From positions 8,319 through 44,321 of the forward strand of contig JAIPMN010000922.1 in the NCBI GenBank assembly GCA_020650975.1: DNA of 36,003 nt, in the 5' to 3' direction. The notes under the pieces were generated by a model. It did no database searches and was not told the DNA's origin. It worked only from the letters and a program-made list of their open reading frames with translations. Source of the stretch: Apostichopus californicus. Its lineage: Eukaryota; Echinodermata; Holothuroidea; Aspidochirotida; Stichopodidae. Shown piece by piece: positions 32,801 through 36,003 of this stretch. The stretch's first letter is position 1, and each line of letters opens with the position of its first letter. A program made the translations under genes and the position numbers.

Positions 32801-35293
32801 TTGATGGAGCAGAAAATTGGATGCTTTCTAAGAGTATCATGCCCATGCTTGTCGTCTCCCACCCTGTGCTAAAAACACAGCTCCAGATATGACGAGAAAC
32901 CTCTCACCTAATACTGTTATCTTCTTACCTTTGGTCTTCGATCAGTGAACTTCAGGACCGGTTTGTCATCTTCATCCTCAGAATCCAACAGGGTGTCTCT
33001 CCCCCTTGTCTTTTTCTTTGTCTTCTTCTTCCTCTCATCAGCAGCTGAGGGCCCTCCATCTAACGCATCTAGTAATGTCATTTTACGAGTTGGTATAGTA
33101 GCACCCTTCTCCTCCTCTGAATCTGAGTCTAACAAACCCTTCTTTGGTTTATCATTGCCTGATATTAATTTTTCAAGTGGTGACATTTTACCACTTTTAG
33201 GTGTTTCCTTAGTTGGTGGCAATTTCTTTCCCTTTGGAGAAGGTGACCTTGATTTTTTCCCCTGCAACTCTTTAGCTTGAGAGTCATCTACTCCATCTGT
33301 TTTCCTGCCCCCATCAAACAAATCTAAGAAATCAGGAGATTGCTTGCCTCTTTTAGAGAGTCCATCAACCTTGGAAGATTGTCGATTTTGTCTCTGTTTT
33401 CCATTTGAATTCTTGGCTCTTTCCTTCTCTTGAGCGTCTGGTGTTCCAGATGCATGACTACCCCCGAACAAATCTAAAATATCCGGAGACTTTGAAGACG
33501 TCTTCGCCGATTTATTTGAAGCGGGTGACTTTCGTCCCTGTTTGCTCAGAGTCTTTTCGACTTCCCTGTCTTCATCGGAAGTATCAGACCCTCTCAGACT
33601 TTTCTTTTGTTTTCTCTGGACAGGAGACTTCTTCCCACTCTTCTGAGTCGGTGACTCTGATCTTGAGGGAGATCTAGGTTTGCTTTCTCTCGTCTTATTT
33701 GATTTTATTCCCAACAACTCATCAAGATCTGGAGATTTTCTTTCCTCTCCTTTCTTCCTTCCTGCCAAGAGTTCTGACAATGGAGACTTACTTCTGCTAT
33801 CACCAGCTGATACTTCAGAAGTTTTAGCTTTGTTTTTGGGAGATGATCTTCCATTCCTCGAGATCTGATTCTGACTCGCCTTGCTATTTATGAGTTTGCT
33901 AAGAGGTGACTGACTCCGATCACTTGTGGGTGAAGTCCTTCTTTCAGAAGAATCACCCACGGTGGACTTCCTTTTCGACTCTGGTGACTTTTTGGAGGAC
34001 ATACCTAGAAGGTCGTCCAGCTCGGATGATGGACTCTTGGACACGGATTTGCTAAAGGAGCCTGACCTGGGAGATGGCTTTGGCTTGTCTCTTGGTGAAG
34101 ATTCTTTGGAACGAGGCGAGTCAGAGAAGACGCCACTGTTTGATCGGGGTTTTGGAACAGGTGGCTTACTTTCTTTCTCTTTTAGCTTTGGCGACTTCGA
34201 TCCATGCAGTAAGTCAAGAATTGGATCAGGGGATGGTGATCGATTTGAAACGCCATGTTTTTCACCCCTACTATTTCGAGAGGCTACTTTTGGTGGACTT
34301 TGTCTTCCAGACAGATTCCTTGGTGAGGGCTTTGGTGACTTGTCAGCTTTACTTTTTGAGCCAGGTGGTGTCCATGTTTTACTTGATGGTTGCTTTTTAG
34401 ATGACTTGAACTGTGACAGGATATCTGCAAGGCAATCGTACATGTAAACATAAAAACATACAAAAATGAGCATCTCAGTATTCTTAAACAGATCCAACAC
34501 AACTTCTCACTTTGTACAAACATTTGTGATACAGAAATTATAAACCAAAAGTGCCATCTGTATACACATTTCTGGAGATTTTGTACTTGTTAGTCTAGTT
34601 TTCAAAGTACTTTCCTGGTGGTTCAACATCTTCAAGTTACTTCCAGACATCGAGGAGTGTTAAATTAGACAAATAAAAGTTTCAGCCAGGAAAGGCAGTT
34701 TGACGGTAGTAGTAGAAAGGTTTGTTGAAGTTGAAGCATTAGTGACCACTATTAGACTTTTCTAGCATAAGTTCTTTGTTCCCAATTTTTTTTAAATTTA
34801 TTATAATGTAGTTTCTAAAAGTCTATGTGTAATTTCATTACTACTAGTTTCATTTTGACAGATTAAAGTAACACATTCAATATTATTCATCTTTCCTGTA
34901 ACAGCATGATACAATGATATAATCAGATTGTGATCTGTTCACCACAATATGCAGCATAAAAGAGGCAGTAACATTATCTGTAAATTGTATAAAAGCTTAG
35001 GCTCAGAGAGAGATCTAAATGTTATACAGCAGGCTAGTGAAATGCACCTACACAAGTTGAAAACATGTTTTCAAATTTCTCTGCACAATTGACAGTTGTT
35101 ATTAATAAATGTTGGTTTGCAATCAATTATATTATAATTTGGCTGCAATTTGCATAATTATGAGAAGAGACAATTATTCAAACAAATTTTGATATGAATA
35201 TCAATCCTCACCATCTTCACTATCATCTAGCCCTGCTCCTAAACTGCCATTGTCATCACTGTTTCCAGAATCGGATGAAAATCCAGTGGCCAT
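26827..35293 (-). CDS. MAP9: MAP9-like microtubule-associated protein, complete
   Basis: Probable ortholog of MAP9 (ASAP), which binds microtubules in the spindle and in ciliary axonemes. Seven coding exons in transcript order: 35212-35293, 32929-34424, 32059-32117, 29320-29545, 28702-28863, 27454-27599, 26827-27073. They give 805 residues with every phase consistent. The C-terminal part (about 546-805) is a charged coiled coil with five Trp repeats, W593, W637, W680, W724 and W768, spaced 43-44 residues (MYETW, SYQAW, AYESW, AFKRW, AYQKW). This is the same number and spacing as in vertebrate MAP9, and the Pro/Ser-rich end SSNTVPFGR also matches in style. The N-terminal half (exon of 1496 bases) is a Ser/Lys/Pro-rich disordered region with recurring SP-x-LL motifs and little similarity to the vertebrate N-terminus, so orthology rests mainly on the C-terminal half. 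A weak shared acidic motif is YESDGDSD. Confidence 0.88.
28211..28440. repeat. Pyrimidine-rich tract in a MAP9 intron
   Basis: A long C/T-dominated stretch with CTT triplets and a C run near 28338. It lies in the intron between the exons at 28702 and 27599. It is simple sequence with no coding support. Confidence 0.6.
30295..30302. repeat. Left target-site duplication of the hAT element
   Basis: TCATCACC directly abuts the left terminal inverted repeat and is identical to the eight bases at 31752-31759. Confidence 0.88.
30394..30697. repeat. 152-bp tandem duplication inside the hAT element
   Basis: 30394-30545 and 30546-30697 are adjacent direct copies with only two differences seen (GATCGCC against GATCCCC, and ACTGTCAG against ACTCTCAG). 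Each copy contains TAGGCCTAGGCTCAACATCG and ends GTGGCTAGTAG. Confidence 0.9.
31042..31058. repeat. Short GC-rich palindrome in the hAT interior
   Basis: TTGCGCGA and its reverse complement TCGCGCAA are separated by one T, followed by the related TTGATCGCAATTTG. It stands out against A/T-rich surroundings. Function unknown. Confidence 0.7.
31205..31520. repeat. About 130-bp tandem repeat, 2.4 copies, inside the hAT element
   Basis: Units start with CCACATG.TAGCCTAACA at 31205, 31336 and 31464 (spacing 131 and 128) and share CACACTAAGTCAATGG and GCTGAAATTGTGACG. The third copy is cut short. Copies differ by scattered substitutions and small indels, so this array is older than the 152-bp duplication beside it. 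Confidence 0.85.
31752..31759. repeat. Right target-site duplication of the hAT element
   Basis: TCATCACC follows the right terminal inverted repeat directly and is identical to 30295-30302, with no base change. This suggests a fairly recent insertion. Confidence 0.88.
32379..32508. repeat. (GTAT)n tetranucleotide microsatellite
   Basis: About 130 bases of nearly uninterrupted GTAT/ATGT repeats, with one GTGT interruption near 32476-32481, in the MAP9 intron between the exons at 32929 and 32117. Apparent Met-Tyr-Val-Cys or Tyr-Ile-His-Thr peptides here are translations of the repeat. Confidence 0.97.
32929..34424 (-). other. Giant MAP9 exon encoding a disordered SP-x-LL motif array
   Basis: This single exon encodes residues 28-526, rich in Ser, Lys, Pro and Arg with many SP sites. 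Short hydrophobic motifs recur: DPILDLLHG (about 94), SSELDDLLG (160), SPLSKLIN (200), SPLSELLAG (241), SPDLDELLG (258), SPDILDLFGG (340), SPDFLDLFDGG (390) and SPLEKLISG (442). Three acidic relatives, LLDSDSEEE, LLDALDGG and LLDSEDEDD, close the exon. Most motifs follow a basic Ser-rich linker. The reading is continuous and in frame with the exons on both sides, so this is coding sequence rather than chance. Confidence 0.85.
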
Positions 35294-36003
35294 TTTTAAA
35301 ACTGCAGAAGTAAAAAAATCATTATGTAATACTCTTCATCAGATCCAAAAGTAACATGATGATTTATCGTCATTTAACTGGTAATAGTTATAGCTCAGAT
35401 GATAGAGTAAAAGGCAGGCATTTATTCAGGAGTCAAATTGCACTCTAGGCCTACTTAATAATTTCTTAAACTTGTATAATATCACACTTCACAGTCAATT
35501 TTCTGATTATTACTTTATTTGCCCAAAAGGAGAGAGAAAAAAATTGATAAAATGCTGGTCCACATATATTGGAATAAGAAGGCCCAAGCAACTGGTCCTT
35601 AAAAATAAGATTTGACATATAATCAAAGAACTATAATATAAAGGGTGTTAGGCCTACTGTAAAACTAGACCTAAAATTAGGTCTGGCCTGGGCCTTACGT
35701 TATGCATAACTCTTGCCATAGGACAGTGACTTGACAGTGACAGAGGCCTGAGCTAAAGCAACTGCTACTTGTTAGTGTAACTATTTCTTACTCTTAGTGT
35801 TAGATTAGTAAACATGTTCATCAGATATAGTCAGTATTGCTAATTTCGGAACACTGCCAATTTCGGACACCCCTAAGAAATGCACGATTTCACCATGACA
35901 ACCTACAGGAAGAGCCAAATTTCACCAAAAAGTACGAAATGACCCGTGTGCATGTAAATACTTACATATTTGTCAATAAAATGACGGAGATCTATGAAGT
36001 CTG
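35294..36003. other. MAP9 upstream region
   Basis: Sequence upstream of the MAP9 start codon. CTGCAG lies 8 to 13 bases upstream of the minus-strand ATG, so the start codon may sit near the 5' end of an exon that follows a non-coding first exon. No promoter motif or other gene was recognised up to the right edge. Confidence 0.4.

Noticed and set aside
33926-34447. 173-residue plus-strand open frame opposite the large MAP9 exon
   Set aside because: It is antisense to a well-supported exon. Its Ser/Asp/Leu-rich composition is just the complement of the Ser/Lys/Pro codons.

Overview
The window is animal nuclear DNA: four spliced protein-coding genes with short exons (46 to 250 bases, apart from two long ones), GT-AG introns of a few hundred bases, A+T-rich non-coding sequence, long G and C runs and several transposon-derived repeats. 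Ortholog choice and repeat style suggest a marine invertebrate, perhaps a deuterostome such as an echinoderm or hemichordate. That placement is an inference and not firm. No bacterial operons, CRISPR arrays, rRNA or tRNA genes were seen.

Layout. (1) Minus strand, 83-6783: the 5' 12 coding exons of PTCD3 (mitoribosomal small-subunit protein mS39, a pentatricopeptide protein); its 3' end lies beyond the left edge. (2) 6784-8395: a 1.6 kb divergent intergenic region with a degenerate direct-repeat cluster. (3) Plus strand, 8396-12387: a complete five-exon ankyrin-repeat/SOCS-box (ASB-type) gene. (4) 12388-18165: intergenic, with a SINE/MITE-like repeat, a fold-back repeat and a composite inverted-repeat element built from about 26 AGATATCT-type palindromes. 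(5) Plus strand, 18166-22880: complete seven-exon LYAR, a nucleolar zinc-finger protein. (6) 22881-26826: convergent intergenic region with a degenerate tandem repeat. (7) Minus strand, 26827-35293: complete seven-exon MAP9-like microtubule-associated protein gene, whose third intron carries a 1449 bp non-autonomous hAT-type transposon with a perfect 8 bp target-site duplication. (8) 35294-36003: MAP9 upstream region.

Exon coordinates were read by eye. Within each gene all intron phases join without a frame break, and the joined proteins match the family architectures, so the four models are strong. UTRs, promoters and poly(A) sites could not be placed reliably.

The four genes do not form a pathway. 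They serve mitochondrial translation, ubiquitin ligase substrate recognition, ribosome biogenesis or nucleolar work, and spindle or ciliary microtubules. The least ordinary items are the AGATATCT composite element, the hAT element with internal tandem duplications, and the array of SP-x-LL motifs in the N-terminal half of the MAP9-like protein.
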